In this document: positions 44,408-55,795 of the stretch, in pieces
How the letters are laid out: every line of letters begins with the position of its first letter
Numbering within the stretch: position 1 is the stretch's first letter
From: Euclidia mi
Taxonomy: Eukaryota; Arthropoda; Insecta; Lepidoptera; Erebidae
NCBI GenBank assembly: GCA_944739405.2
Contig: OX123182.2
Coordinates: 100,853,279 to 100,917,278 of the forward strand
Reading direction: 5' to 3'
DNA length: 64,000 nucleotides
The notes under the pieces: model-generated
What the model was told of the DNA's origin: nothing
Database searches by the model: none
The model's input: only the letters and a program-made list of their open reading frames with translations
Made by a program: the position numbers and the translations under genes

Positions 44408-45868
44408 TTAATCCCGGTCTATGCCAGGGTCCGCCTTCCTGCTCAAATCTCTCCATTTTGCCCGGTCTTCTACATCCTCAAAAGTCAATCCATTGGCACT
44501 CATATCGCTCCTTACGATGTCCATCCAGCGCTTTTTGGGGCGGCCCCTAGGTCGACTACCAGGTACTTCCCACTCAAGGCACCTCCGACCAACACAACCT
44601 TCCGGTCTGCGCATCAGATGGCCATACCACCTCAAGCGGCTCTCCTGGAGCTTATCTGCCACGTCACGGACGCCGAGGCTCCCACGGATATAGACGTTAC
44701 GGACACGATTCGCCATTGTAACGCCGCTCATCCACCTCAGCATCTTCATTTCGGTGACGTGCAGTTCCTGAATGTGTTTGTCTAAGGTTGGTCAACTTTC
44801 GCTACCATAAAGAAGTACAGGCCGGATGATACACCTGTAAACCAGCCCCTTCAGCTTGGGGGGCATGCGAGGGTCACACACCACACCTGTAACCTCGCGC
44901 CATTTTGCCCAAGCTGCGCTAGTACGAGCACGAACATCATGGTCAATATTGCCGGACTCATGCAGCACAGATCCTAGGTACCTGAACTGGGTGGTTTTAA
45001 CAGCATTTTCAGCACCTATTTGGATAGTAGTGGAATCTACACTACCGCAGGCCATGTATTCCGTCTTCGCCACGTTCAACCGTAGACCGCCGCTTTCCAA
45101 AGTTCCCTTCCAAAGGTTTACTCTGCGCTCTAAGTTCTCCCTACTCTCGTCAACGAGCGCTATGTCGTCGGCATACATCATCAGCCAAGGGGGCTGTTCC
45201 TGGATGTCCGCCGTTATGACATCGAGAACCACTGTAAAGAGGAAGGGACTCAGAGCAGAGCCCTGATGCACTCCAGCTGTTATGGGGAAGGAAGAGGTAT
45301 CTCCAACGGCGGTCCGCACAATAGATACAGAGTTATTGTACATGTCCCTGATAATGTCTATATATGCTTTTGGTACATTTTTGAGGCCCAATGCCCACCA
45401 GATAGCATGACGAGGAACGCAGTCAAAGGCCTTCTGCAAATCTAGGAAAGCTATATGCAGAGATCTCCTTTTTTCCCTGTAGTTTTCGATCAACGATCTT
45501 AAGGCGAAAATGGGATCTATAGTACCAACTCCTGGACGGAAGCCATACTGACACTCAGAGACATCACACTCGTTACGGAGCCTGAAATCAATCACACGCT
45601 CAAAAAGCTTCATGGTGTGACACATGATCTTTATACCACGATAGTTGCCGCATTCCTGTACACTCCCTTTGCCCTTGTGTACTGGCACTATAATACTAAG
45701 CCTCCACTGGTTTGGCATTTTTCCGTTCATGAGGATGCGGTTGAAAAGATCGGTTAGAAGATATACACCACAGGAGCCCAATGCTTTCCATGCTTCGATC
45801 GGTATATTATCAGGACCCACAGATTTTCTGTTTTTCATGCGGCGAAGACTGTTCTCCACTTCGTCCGG
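44408..45868 (-). pseudogene. RTE-like reverse transcriptase and C-terminal region
   Basis: After the frame change at about 45865 the reading continues ITPDEVENSLRRMKNRKSVG. RT blocks follow: NYRGIKIMCHTMKLFERVI, IAFLDLQKAFDCVPRHAIWW, AGVHQGSALSPFLFTVVLD, and the catalytic box MYADDIALV. The C-terminal region YLGSVLHESGN is followed by YGSES-stop (TGG to TGA) and continues in frame as MKMLRWMSGVTMANRVRN, SRLRWYGHLMRRPEG and RGRPKKRWMDIVRSDMSANG to a stop at 44408. Confidence 0.85.
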
Positions 45869-45870
45869 TG

Positions 45871-47382
45871 TTATGGGGGTAATAAGGAACGTCCTAGGTT
45901 AGGAGGAAGCTCAGCGGAAAGATTGTTGGCATGCTGCTTGTTGAATAATTCTGCGAAGTAGGCCCGCCATCTTTCCTTCACGGAAGTTTCACTATAGAGC
46001 AGCGCTCCGCAGGCATCTTTTACGCAGAGGCATTTAGTAATGTCCTGGGATGCCTTTTCTCGGGCTCGCGCCTGTTTAAATATGACCTTTTGTCCCTCCT
46101 TAGACTCAAGTTTGTCATACAATGCTGACAATCTGGAATTTCGGGCAATGGCTACAGCTCGTTTGCTAGCACGTTTTGCTGCTCTATATGCGTCACGGTC
46201 TTCTTGAAGATTGGTTTGTTGCCACTTTTTAAACAGCTCCTTCTTTTCACGTATCACCCCTTGTACCCGGTCGTCCCAGCACCAAGTCTCCTTGTCAACC
46301 ACATGTCCACCTTTCGAAGTACCGAGAGCACCCTTGCCCGAAGTGGTGATAGCCGTTTGGACTTTATTCCACAGATCTTCCGCGGTTTCTGAATGTGTGG
46401 TCAGGTCGTGATGGGCAAACTGTTCATGGAATTTCTCCCCCTTTGGTCCGTTCAGCAACCACCACCTGGTTCTGGGATTGCGTCTCTCCTTCACTCGCTT
46501 ACGGACCAACACTGCTAGATCCATTACTAAGAGGCGGTGCTGCGGCGTTAGACTTTCTCTCGGAATCACCTTGCAGTTGGTAATTCTACCGATGTCACAC
46601 CGTCGGACAAAAAGATAATCTATTTGGGTGGAATGAGAACCACTTCGGTATGTTATCAGATGTTGCAGTTTCTTTTGGAAAAAGGTGTTCACGATGGCCA
46701 GGTCCAAAGCTGTACAGGTTTTAAGAATGTTTTCTCCCTCTGCGTTAGCTCTTCCTTGTCCGAAACCTCCGTGGACACGCTGGAACTCTCCGGCTTCCTC
46801 CCCAACATGACCATTGAGGTCCCCACCCACCACGACATATTCAGACGGCAGAATGACGCCTAGTACGTTGTCAAAAGAATTCCAGAATGTCACCTTTTCC
46901 GACTCCGGGCAACCGACTTGAGGGGCGTAGGCGCTAATTAAATTGGTAACTCTACCCTCAATCAGTACCCTCGCCCGCATTAAGCGATCGCTGATGCGGT
47001 CAACCTCTAAAATACCACTCTGGAATTCATCGGACAACGCTATCGCCACCCCGTTTCTCCCCCCAGGTGACCCGGTGTACATCAGTTTGTAACCCTGCCC
47101 GATGTTACGAGACTTATTTCCCTTCCAGCGCGTCTCTTGAATGAAAACGCACTGGACCCGACGTTTTGCGAGTGTGTCAGCAAGTTCGCGGCATCTGCCT
47201 GTAAGAGAGCCAACGTTTATAGTGGCAAAATGGATTTTTCTTTTCGGCACTCTCGTCTTTAACCGTGTCCGTGCTTGGCACGGTAGCCCTTGCCCACTTT
47301 TCGCAGGTGTAGGGCGATATGCCTGCGCGTCGTTATTCGGCGACGCCCTATCTGAGTGTCCGATCCGATTTAATCTTGCCAT
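45871..47382 (-). pseudogene. RTE-like APE endonuclease and linker
   Basis: An open 503-codon frame from the ATG at 47382. An AP-type endonuclease occupies residues about 48-290: ATINVGSLTG, CVFIQETRWKG with the catalytic Glu, LISAYAPQVG, GGDLNGHVGEEAG with the Asp-x-Asn pair, and TPQHRLLVMDL with the final His. The linker to RT follows. The frame is shifted at its end (TTATTACCCCC then A), so the RT is out of phase. Start choice: MARLNRIGHS is the first ATG after the 5' leader. Confidence 0.85.
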
Positions 47383-47563
47383 TTTGATTTGACTGACTGG
47401 TTTAACGTAGGGCGACCAGCCGTCTGACCCCTACAACCCCTAGTGGGGAAACCACTGTTGCCATTGCCTCGTTCGTTATTCAGCAGGTGCACCGCGGGCA
47501 GGTGGAGGTTGGCGGGAGCTTAAGATGGTGGTAGCTCCCTTGCACCCGTAAAATTTGATAATT

Positions 47564-49924
47564 GTTGAATGAAATACTAGTGGCCATTAATATAAGTTTT
47601 ATTTTGCGCAGTTTTATGCATAAACATCAATTTGCCTCTGACTGACCCAAAGTTTGACTGGCAGATAATGCCTAAGCAATTATAAGTCCCTATTACACAT
47701 ATCGTTTGATTGTGTGCAAGAGAGTTTAAATTAATTAAATATTTTTGTCCCATCAATTTATTATTTTTCACCTTCTCATGAGTAGATCAAAAGTGACTCT
47801 TACTGACAGCGCGCATATATACACAATTCTATAAGTTCAAAACCGAATAAACTTATTATAATGGAATACATCCAATATTTTTACAGACAGATGAATAAAC
47901 TTCTTTCGAGGTAAAGTTATCATCGATGAATTGGAACTCGCCAATACACATGCTATAGAAACACATACATTATTCACTAAAATTGGTACTTTTACGATTA
48001 ATGACTGCGTCCAATATTCTGCAACCAGATTAAATATTGCAGTTGCTAGAAAGTAAATATGAATCCGTTGATATAGGTTACTTGAGTGGTGCAGTTCGCA
48101 ATACTCCCCTTGCATACTACCAATAAGCTGAATACCTCCTGAAGTTTTATGGAAGCTCCGGAGGTGTTTTATTTATAAAAACATGTATTTGATCTGAAGG
48201 TTCGTAAAACTTTTAACATAGTTTCTTGAACTGTATATTGACGTGAATTTCGATAAGAGGCTTTGGAGAAAAGAACAGTGATGTTCCTTCAGCTCAGAGG
48301 GAGGCTCCATTAACAAGGCTTGGTGATCGTGCCTGGTGGACCGCGACCGATTGACGTAGCTGATAACATCTATATTATTTATAAGGAGGTAATAGCGCGA
48401 TTAAACATATCACCATTGCCGACCGATTTTGTGATTTTACGAAAGATGGCTTCAGTTGTATTCAGTTCTCGCCACATGGGGTTTGCGAGGCAGTTATTGG
48501 AAGAACAATTTACAGATATAACACACTCAAAAGTAGGTTTTAATTAAGCACCTTAAAAGTATAATTAATTATATATTTAAAACAACTAATAAGACTAATA
48601 AACCATAAAAATACAGCCCACTCATTTCTTACACCTTACCACACGGAGGGGCCGAATTTTGAACAAAAGCGTATGAATATCTCCTTATCTCGACCTTAGA
48701 GCAAGCAGCTTAGTGTAATAAAATACTGTAATGACAGATCATTATCTTTAGGAGCAGGTGCATCAGTATTCAAATGGGATGTTGTGGATAGGTGAAAGCG
48801 TTAACGTGGTCCCTACTAATGGAACTCAAAAATAATTTTAATGGAAGTAAAAAAGTATTAAAATTATTTTTCTGCCGTACCGTTGATGTCTTTCTGATAA
48901 GCTAGTTGGTTTTCGTGATAAGCAAGTGTTTCGTAAACTTTAACGTAGTCATAAGCAGCTTTCACAGTCTATCATTGGTTCCAAATCTTCTCAATAGAAT
49001 TTGCAGGAATCGCCTAAATATTATAGTAGGAATATTGATATTTTACCTCAATTTTCTACAAGTGGTGAATGCAAGAAATGGCCTGGTAGAGCTGACCTAT
49101 TAGTGGTTTCTTAACCATCATGGCTTTAAAAACACCTTCAAATTTTATCCTGCGTGTATTTTTACCATATGTGATTTATTTTTGTCACAAAAAAACTAAA
49201 GAAAGGGTATTACAGGCCCAAAAATATTAAATAGCCTGTAACACAAAAAAAGATTTTTTTTGGTAAATTGATTGCAATAGATTTGTCACACCTCGACAAA
49301 ATACATAGCCATACTCATAGCCATGAACATACATTTGACCATACGTTGTTGTTCGATTTGATAAATTGAGATCTGAGAACTAGGCGACCTAAGGCGGTGA
49401 CATCATCCTTTCGGAAACCCACTCCAGTAGATTTAAGGCATGACGGGCAATTTTATTGAAATCTTAAGTCTGCACAGTTTGCTTTCTGAAATCATTTAGG
49501 CCACTAGTCTCGGTGATAATTTTAGATATTGTAAGGAAATTAACCCACTTTGAGTAAAGGAACACAGCCGCAGATAAGTTCTAAGAACATTTGCTTAAAA
49601 TAGGCATTTCGAATCAGGAACAGCTTAAAAAACTGAAAAGTATAGTTACATAATTTATTTGTTATATTTAAACTGTTTATTAATTATTGTTATCATATAA
49701 GTATACCTACATCCTACTTCTATTCCAGACCTAATTAAATTTGTATTGACAAATGTTGAAAATTTAGGGTGATCGTTAGTTGTACATATAAACTTACATA
49801 ATTATTGTGAATACTTTTGTACACAACTGAAAACAAGCTAAGATAATTGTCGTCATCAATAGCCAAAACAGCGTAATCATGAAAAGCATTATCTACTATA
49901 ACCTTCGACCTACGATCTGTTTAC
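47564..49924. other. Intergenic, one orphan frame
   Basis: Mostly AT-rich. The only notable item is the open frame at 48320-48533, listed separately. Confidence 0.45.
48320..48533 (+). other. Unrecognised open frame, possible exon
   Basis: An open frame encodes a hydrophobic and acidic mix with the segment RKMASVVFSSRHMGFARQLL and ends before a donor-like AAAGTAGGTTT at 48529-48539. There is no ATG at its start. I recognise no family. It could be an isolated exon of a host gene, a transposase exon, or chance. Confidence 0.2.
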
Positions 49925-50025
49925 TAGTTTAACTGGATTTGGCAATATTAGCTTTTCCATACAGCGACTGCCTGTCTGACCTCCACAACCCAAAGGGACA
50001 GCAAAGCTATAAGGAATAATCTAGA
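49925..50025 (-). repeat. SINE fragment (same family as 715 and 19225)
   Basis: The reverse complement resembles the 3' half of the SINE at 19225-19602, with blocks GCGACTGCCTGTCTGACCTC and AGCTTTTCCATA. The tail and B box are absent. Confidence 0.55.
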
Positions 50026-50241
50026 ACATTACACGAAATTTATGACCTTGCCACAACTATCAAACAGGATAACGATACGTTGTTTAGCTTGAAACTCCAT
50101 CGAACATTGTAGTTGTCTCGTAGTTCGTAATTTCGAGCGCGAAAAGCAATATCAGTGAAAACACTTCGAGTTCCAATGGTATAACAAGAACAAGCATTGC
50201 AATTCTAGTACATGGCTACCATGATTTGCAAGTTATTAGTG

Positions 50242-50508
50242 TTTAACTACTCGCTATTATCTGACTGAGTTTTCACTGAATTTAGTGTAAGTAGTTGCTA
50301 TTGTCAATAGTCAGAAGGTAAGGTATGAAAATAATAAGTCCAATTTAACACCAATTAACAAACTTATTTATTGGTTATAATGCGTACAATTATAGACGCG
50401 GGTCTATCTTGTGCCCTACGGGTAGCGACTGAATTCTAAACGGAGTGGTTGGCGACGCGAGCTCCGAATAAGCTCACTCAGCAAATATTATAACAATGTG
50501 TCGCCACA
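50242..50508 (-). repeat. Gypsy 3' LTR
   Basis: Read on the minus strand it starts TGTGGCGACACATTG and ends GTAGTTAAA, followed by the target duplication CACT. It differs from the other LTR at three positions. Confidence 0.88.
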
Positions 50509-50525
50509 TTAACCCCCTCCTTTTT
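50509..50525 (-). other. Polypurine tract
   Basis: AAAAAGGAGGGGGTTAA on the minus strand, immediately before the 3' LTR start; it is expected to prime plus-strand synthesis. Confidence 0.7.
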
Positions 50526-50979
50526 GAAAAAAAGAAATAAAATAATAATAATTCAATAAAAACCAAAAATCGAGAAAAGTTTACGAAGTCTTATACAATT
50601 TCCTTATATAAGTAACTATACAGACCAACAGTATACACTTGTATTAAAATAATTGCTACTCTTTAACGGTTACAAAAGAGCATATAAAAATTGAAAAGTA
50701 CATTTTAAAATATCAAAATTACGAACAATCACTAAAATTGTTCATTCTCAACATTATCAATGCTGAAATAGTTACTACACAAAATTGAAACAATCCTTCA
50801 TAATCTTAGAAGTAAACAAAAATACAAAATATGTCATAAAACATAATACAAGCATGTAATGTCAACTATAAACTCACTGGTTTATGTTATATGAAATGAT
50901 CAGCTCTGAACACAATAATTAAAAATTATACTAGATAAAAGGAAATAAAATGTAACACAGATTGTAGTAAGTACTAGCT
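50526..50979. other. Gypsy element 3' untranslated stretch
   Basis: AT-rich with no reading frame; it lies between the accessory ORF and the polypurine tract. Confidence 0.5.
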
Positions 50980-51219
50980 CTACGGAAAAAATACCTTGGG
51001 ATTGACATAAGTCACGATCCTGGGAGACTGGAGATCCACGCCCTCCTTACGCAACCATCGTTTCGCTGCCGAACGGCATTGGTTACGTAACATGTAGGTA
51101 AAGATAACTGCTAACAAAATAAGTATAAATGTTAATATATATCCATGCGGGTTGATCTGAGTTTCAACTTGTCCATTGTTTTAGGCAACAACAACCTCTT
51201 TACTTTGACTTTTGCCCAT
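50980..51219 (-). pseudogene. Accessory small membrane-protein ORF of the Gypsy element
   Basis: An 80-codon frame from the ATG at 51219 to the TAG at 50980, starting 195 bases after the pol stop. It carries one internal TAA at codon 13 (51181-51183). It begins MGKSQS, which fits the N-myristoylation pattern M-G-x-x-x-S. Residues about 26-43 are a hydrophobic membrane segment (YILTFILILLAVIFTYML). A basic stretch follows (residues 44-58, with RNQCRSAAKRWLRK), then a Tyr- and Pro-containing tail. It resembles neither pol nor a full Env. It could be an element-specific accessory protein or the end of a lost Env. Apart from the stop the frame is intact, suggesting it was coding until recently. 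Confidence 0.5.
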
Positions 51220-51414
51220 TATTAGGACTATAAAAATGTTAAGTAAATATAAAGAGATGCTTTCTCGATAATTATGTATATGGTACTAAAATTATAATGA
51301 CACTAAGTATGTATGCTACAACGTTGTTTTAATAAAATAATGCTTATTTAGAATGTCGAAACATTTTATGACAACGTAAAATATTATTGTATGTTATTTT
51401 AACTGTAACACTGC

Positions 51415-52700
51415 TTAATTAGCTAATCGAATTGGCGGTTTAATTATGCGTCCGGTTCGCGATCTACATATTATATTAGATGCGTCATCGCATTTTTTCA
51501 ACGTACGCTCAGTGGTACCAGTTTTATTAGATTTACCTGGTTCGACCACGTTTGGGGTAATATTTTCGTTTAAAATATACGCTGGTTTCAGACGATCAAT
51601 TGAAATGTTTATTTGTCTGTTTGGTAATTGAACTTTAAATACTTTGTCACTTCTCTTAATGACGCGAAAAGGTCCATTGTAAGGTGGTTGAAGTGGCCTA
51701 CGGACTGCATCGTTCCTAATGAAAACATATTCACACTGCTCAAGATCAGGGTGAATAAATAATGAATTAGATTTGTTATACGAAACAGATACGGGTTTAA
51801 ATTTATGTATAGTGTCACGTATATACTGAACTAATGTATGAGGATCTGACGGTTCCCTAATTTGTTTATCGTAAAATTCACCTGGTAGGCGTAAACTGCA
51901 ACCATAAGTTAGTTCTGCAGCGCTCAAACCTGAGTTATTTCTCAATGCTGCTCTTAAACCAAAAAGTACAATGGGTAATTCTTCAACCCATGAGTTACTA
52001 TGAAACCTAGCTGTCACACTTTTAAAGAGCGATGCCATCTTTCCACGGCACCATTACTCTGTGGGTGGTAGGAAGTAGTTCTAATTCTTTCTATACCCAT
52101 ACATTTCATTAATTCATTAAATAATGAGCTTTCAAATTGGCGTCCTTGATCACTCGTGAGGCGCACAGGGCAACCGAAACGAGTGATCCGACCCTCAAAA
52201 ATAGTTTTAGCTACCATATTGGCAGTAATATCCTTAACAGGAAAAGCTTCCGGCCAATATGTACATCTATCAATAATCGTAACACAGTACTTAAAACCTT
52301 CTGGCGATGTATTTAAAGGGCCGACAATGTCGATATGAATATGTTCAAAACGGCCTTTGGATTTTTGACAGTTTATGCAAGTTTTTGACCATAAATTAAT
52401 GTCTTTATTCATTCCTGGCCAGAAAAAACGATCACACATTAATTTCCTCGTGGTTCTAATACCTGGATGGCTAAGATTGTGTATAGAATTAAAAGCAACT
52501 TTTCTTAATTGTTCGGGTAAATAAGGTCTAATATTCGATGTAGATGTTTCGCAGTAGATGTATTGTTCACAATGTTGTAATTTAATTCCTTTTAAAACAA
52601 TAACACTGTTACTAGAGTTACATTGTCGCAATAGTTGCGCTAAGTAAGCATCGTCATTCTGCGCAGTGGCTAGTTCTACGAAATTAAGCGAAGTGGGGCA
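51415..52700 (-). pseudogene. Gypsy integrase
   Basis: It reads from about 52700 (LNFVELATAQ, before the first ORF ATG) to 52014 and then shifts frame to 52038-51415. The zinc-binding region has HNLSHPG and CINCQKSK. The catalytic triad is visible as HIDIVGPL (Asp), TSDQGRQF (Asp) and YHPQSNGAVERWHR (Glu). About 20 residues appear to be missing between CINCQKSK and RFEHIHIDI. The C-terminal part (ELPIVLFGLRAALR, YNGPFRVIKRSDKVFKVQL) is the usual SH3-like tail, without a chromodomain. Confidence 0.8.
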
Positions 52701-52702
52701 TG

Positions 52703-54145
52703 TTATGTGGCTACACGTGATAACGTGTCCGCTACAATATTATTTTCGCCGGTCATATGACGTATATCTGTAGTAAATTCGCTAATGTACATTAACTGAC
52801 GAGTCCTACGAGGTGTTTCTTTATCGCTAATTAATTTAGAAAAGGCATAAGTCAATGGTTTATGATCGGTATATAAAATCAATTCACGACCCTCAAATAA
52901 TTTTCGAAAGTGAATAATAGCTTCATAGATGGCCAATAATTCACGATCGTATGTGCTATATTTAGTTTGAGCCGTAGTTATTTTACGCGAAAAATAACCT
53001 AATGGTTTCCAACAATTATTAATTCGCTGTTGTAAAGCTGCTCCGATACAAGTGTTAGAAGCGTCAGTCATGAGCGCTATAGGTATATCCGGTGTCGGAT
53101 ACGATAAGGTAGCTGTGTTTTGCAGACTACAATTACAATGTAAGAATGCGTCACTTGTTTCGTTAGACCAAACAATTGGAGTTTTATCTTTACGCTTGGA
53201 ATTATTTAAATAACTGTCTAATAAACCTAAATACTGTACTGCTTTTGGCAAATGCTGTCTATAAAAATTAACCATGCCAAGAAAACGTCTTAATTCCTCC
53301 ACCGTTTTCGGCTTCGGATAATCGAATATTGCCTTGACCTTAGAATTAGATGGCATGGTGCCTTCGGGTGCTACCTCATACCCTAAAAACTGTACACTGG
53401 ATTGTCCAAAACAACATTTATGTAAATTAATTGTGACACCATATTCATTCAAACGTGCAAATAATGCTTTTAAATGCTTCTCATGCTGAACTTTAGAGTT
53501 ACTGCTGATGATGACGTCATCAATATAACAGAATATAGAGTCAGAATCCAATTCGATTGAGCCGTCGTCGTTAATAATTTCAATATTATTTAAAACTGTA
53601 TTGTTCATGAAGCGTTGAAATGACTGAGCGGCATTTCGTAAGCCGAATGACATTCGTGGGAATTCAAAAAGCCTGAAAGGGGTAATTATTGCAGTTTTTC
53701 CAACATCTTCAGGTGCAACGAGAATACAGTGAAAGGCTCTATTTATATCTATTTTAGAAAAAACAGTTTTACCTGACAAAATATAAGTAAAATCTTGTAT
53801 TCGTGGGATCGGATAGCGATCAGGCTTAGTGATCGCATTGAGCTGCCTATAATCACCACATGGACGTAAATCACCGTTGCTCTTAGGTACAACGTGCAAT
53901 GCACTTGACCATGGACTTTTCGATGGGCGGCAGATGCCTAACTCCTGCATAATACGAAATTCATCTCTTACCTTTTTCAATCTGTCTGGCGGCAGTGGTC
54001 TCACCTTCGCGTGGACAGGGGGGCCGGTCGTCTCTATATGATGAAAAACTGCATGCTTAGGAGTCTCCTTGAAAGAAGCAGGCTTAATCAAGTCAGGGTA
54101 CTCTGAAATCAGTTGATAATAGGGATGAGAGGTAGCTATTGTCAT
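52703..54145 (-). pseudogene. Gypsy reverse transcriptase and RNase H
   Basis: An unbroken 480-codon frame. RT runs from about residue 50 to 230 with the blocks CRPSKSPWSSALHVVPKSNG, DYRQLNAIT, FSKIDINRAFHCI and the catalytic box CYIDDVIISS. The connection continues with FLGYEVAPEGTMPS and LRRFLGMVNFYRQHLP. RNase H has TDASNTCIGAALQQ, YDRELLAIYEAI and YTDHKPLTYAF. It is out of frame with protease upstream (shift near 54145) and integrase downstream (shift near 52705), so no intact Pol is made. Confidence 0.85.
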
Positions 54146-54169
54146 ATAGTTACATGATTAGTTTTAACA

Positions 54170-54566
54170 ATTTTAGTTATTATGTTCAGGCTGGTTATCT
54201 CATCTATTAACTTACGGTTACCCAAATCTAACAATTTATGATGGGTCAATAAATCAGCACCCAATATTGGTTGATTAACATCAGCTATAATAAAATTCCA
54301 CAGAAAAGATCTTCTTAAATTTAAGTCTAAAACTAATGTTTTATGTCCTTAGGTATTAATTACTGTTCCATTAGCCGCATACAGTTTTTAATCAGTTTCC
54401 ACACACTTATTTTTGCCATAAATCTTACGCATATTACGAATAGGTAGCACTGAAACGTTAGCACCGGTATCAACTAAAAAACACATGCCACTTGATCTAT
54501 CAGTCACACAAAGACGGTTGTTTGAAAGCACTGTACTGACTCCCGTCGCAGTCGGTACAACGCCTA
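54170..54566 (-). pseudogene. Gypsy aspartic protease
   Basis: The active-site segment CFLVDTGANVSVLP is near 54485-54444, followed by the flap-side and ILGADLL motif near 54260. At least two in-frame stops (about 54391 and 54353) interrupt it. It lies one frame back from gag, as in elements that use minus-one frameshifting. Confidence 0.7.
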
Positions 54567-55404
54567 GTTTTCCTGGTCATCCTTCCAAATGCAAGGTTTG
54601 ATGCACTTATGCGCTTTGTTCTTGAACTTATTATGGTAGAAACAAATTTGATTTTTGTTACCTTGATTCACCCTATTTTTCGAGTTACTCCTTCTGTCGC
54701 GATTGCTTGATTGATCTCGGCTACGGGATCTAAAAATCGTTCTCTCTAGGTTCTCAATCTTCTTATTCAACTTAGCTATCTCAGCCAGCACCGTTGAAGA
54801 AGTATCTGCAGAGTTTGACGTCGAGGAAGCCGGAGTATTTACCTCAGCAATCTGGTTGAATGCCGTAGTTTCCATGACCTTGTCTGCAACTAGGGCTAAG
54901 TTATCCAGGTCTTTCGTTTCTGAAACTGATATAATCGCTCTCATTGATACGGGCAAATGACCTTGCCAAAGGACTCGTAAAGTTTCGTCAGATATTTTCT
55001 CTCTAGCCAAATCTCTCATCCGCCTCAGCAATTGTGACGGTCGTTGGTCACCTAGATCCATTTCACCAATAAGTTTTGGAATTTGCCTGGTTTCGGATGC
55101 CTCGTATATTGCGAGCAAACGATCCTTAAGCGCTTCATATTTCTTTGTCTCTGGTGGACGTAATAAAATATCGGTTACATGTTGAGTGACGCACTTGCCC
55201 AATTTGGATACAACAATGTTGAATTTGGCCTCGTTCGACATCTTCTGAGGAAACAGCGTGGCTTCCGTCTGGAAAAACCACACCCTGGGTTGGTCGGTCC
55301 AGAACTCCGAAATTCGTGAAGCTACCGATATGGCTCCAAGGTCGCTTTGTTTCAACCTTGACGGCAGGCGCGGGCTGCGGTAATGGTACTTGAGCAGGAT
55401 TCAT
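54564..55404 (-). pseudogene. Gypsy Gag with CHCC knuckle
   Basis: It starts at the ATG at 55404 (MNPAQVPLPQPAPAV). A one-base shift near 55357 moves the frame to 55355-54564, which holds the capsid-like region (EFWTDQPRVWFFQTEATLFP). The C-terminus has CFYHNKFKNKAHKCIKPC, spaced C-x2-H-x9-C-x3-C. It ends at TAG 54564-54566. Confidence 0.8.
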
Positions 55405-55509
55405 CTTCAAAACTGAGACGCGTAATATGTAAAAATAACTGGCTTAGGGTCTGGGCACAAGAATAGACTTTAAACTTGAGTCGCTACCGATGTACGATGC
55501 TACGTGTTT

Positions 55510-55523
55510 CCACGGGGTCACCA
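55510..55523 (-). other. Primer-binding site
   Basis: TGGTGACCCCGTGG on the minus strand, one base after the 5' LTR end. The first 11 bases are compatible with the 3' end of tRNA-Trp, the primer reported for CsRn1 elements. The tRNA match is from memory and should be checked. Confidence 0.6.
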
Positions 55524-55524
55524 C

Positions 55525-55791
55525 TTTAACTACTCGCTATTATCTGACTGAGTTTTCACTGAATTTAGTGTAAGTAGTTGCTATTGTCAATAGTCAGAAG
55601 GTAAGGTAAGAAAATAATAAGTCCAATTTAACACCAATTAACAAACTTATTTATTGGTTATAACGCATACAATTATAGACGCGGGTCTATCTTGTGCCCT
55701 ACGGGTAGCGACTGAATTCTAAACGGAGTGGTTGGCGACGCGAGCTCCGAATAAGCTCACTCAGCAAATATTATAACAATGTGTCGCCACA
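55525..55791 (-). repeat. Gypsy 5' LTR
   Basis: 267 bp, starting TGTGGCGACACATTG on the minus strand, paired with 50242-50508. The target duplication AGTG follows at 55792-55795. Confidence 0.88.
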
Positions 55792-55795
55792 AGTG

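Larger units (their letters stand above)
44388..47547 (-). mobile_element. Near full-length RTE-like LINE with 16-bp target-site duplication
   Basis: GTAAAATTTGATAATT occurs at 44372-44387 and 47548-47563. The enclosed 3160 bp has a 165-base 5' leader, an endonuclease-RT reading frame (47382 down to 44408), and a short 3' end with a GAAGAA-like tail. The length fits complete RTE elements (about 3.2 kb). Two lesions are seen: a one-base shift in a run of five C near 45865, and TGG to TGA at about 44792. Confidence 0.88.
50242..55791 (-). mobile_element. Ty3/Gypsy LTR retrotransposon, CsRn1-like, with accessory ORF
   Basis: A 5550-bp element with two 267-bp LTRs (50242-50508 and 55525-55791) that differ at only 3 sites. 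AGTG is duplicated at 50238-50241 and 55792-55795. Minus-strand order: 5' LTR, PBS (55523-55510), gag, protease, RT, RNase H, integrase, an extra small frame (50980-51219), the polypurine tract (50525-50509) and the 3' LTR. The Gag knuckle has the spacing C-x2-H-x9-C-x3-C, the CHCC form reported for the CsRn1 group. Several frameshifts make it non-autonomous despite the low LTR divergence. Confidence 0.88.
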
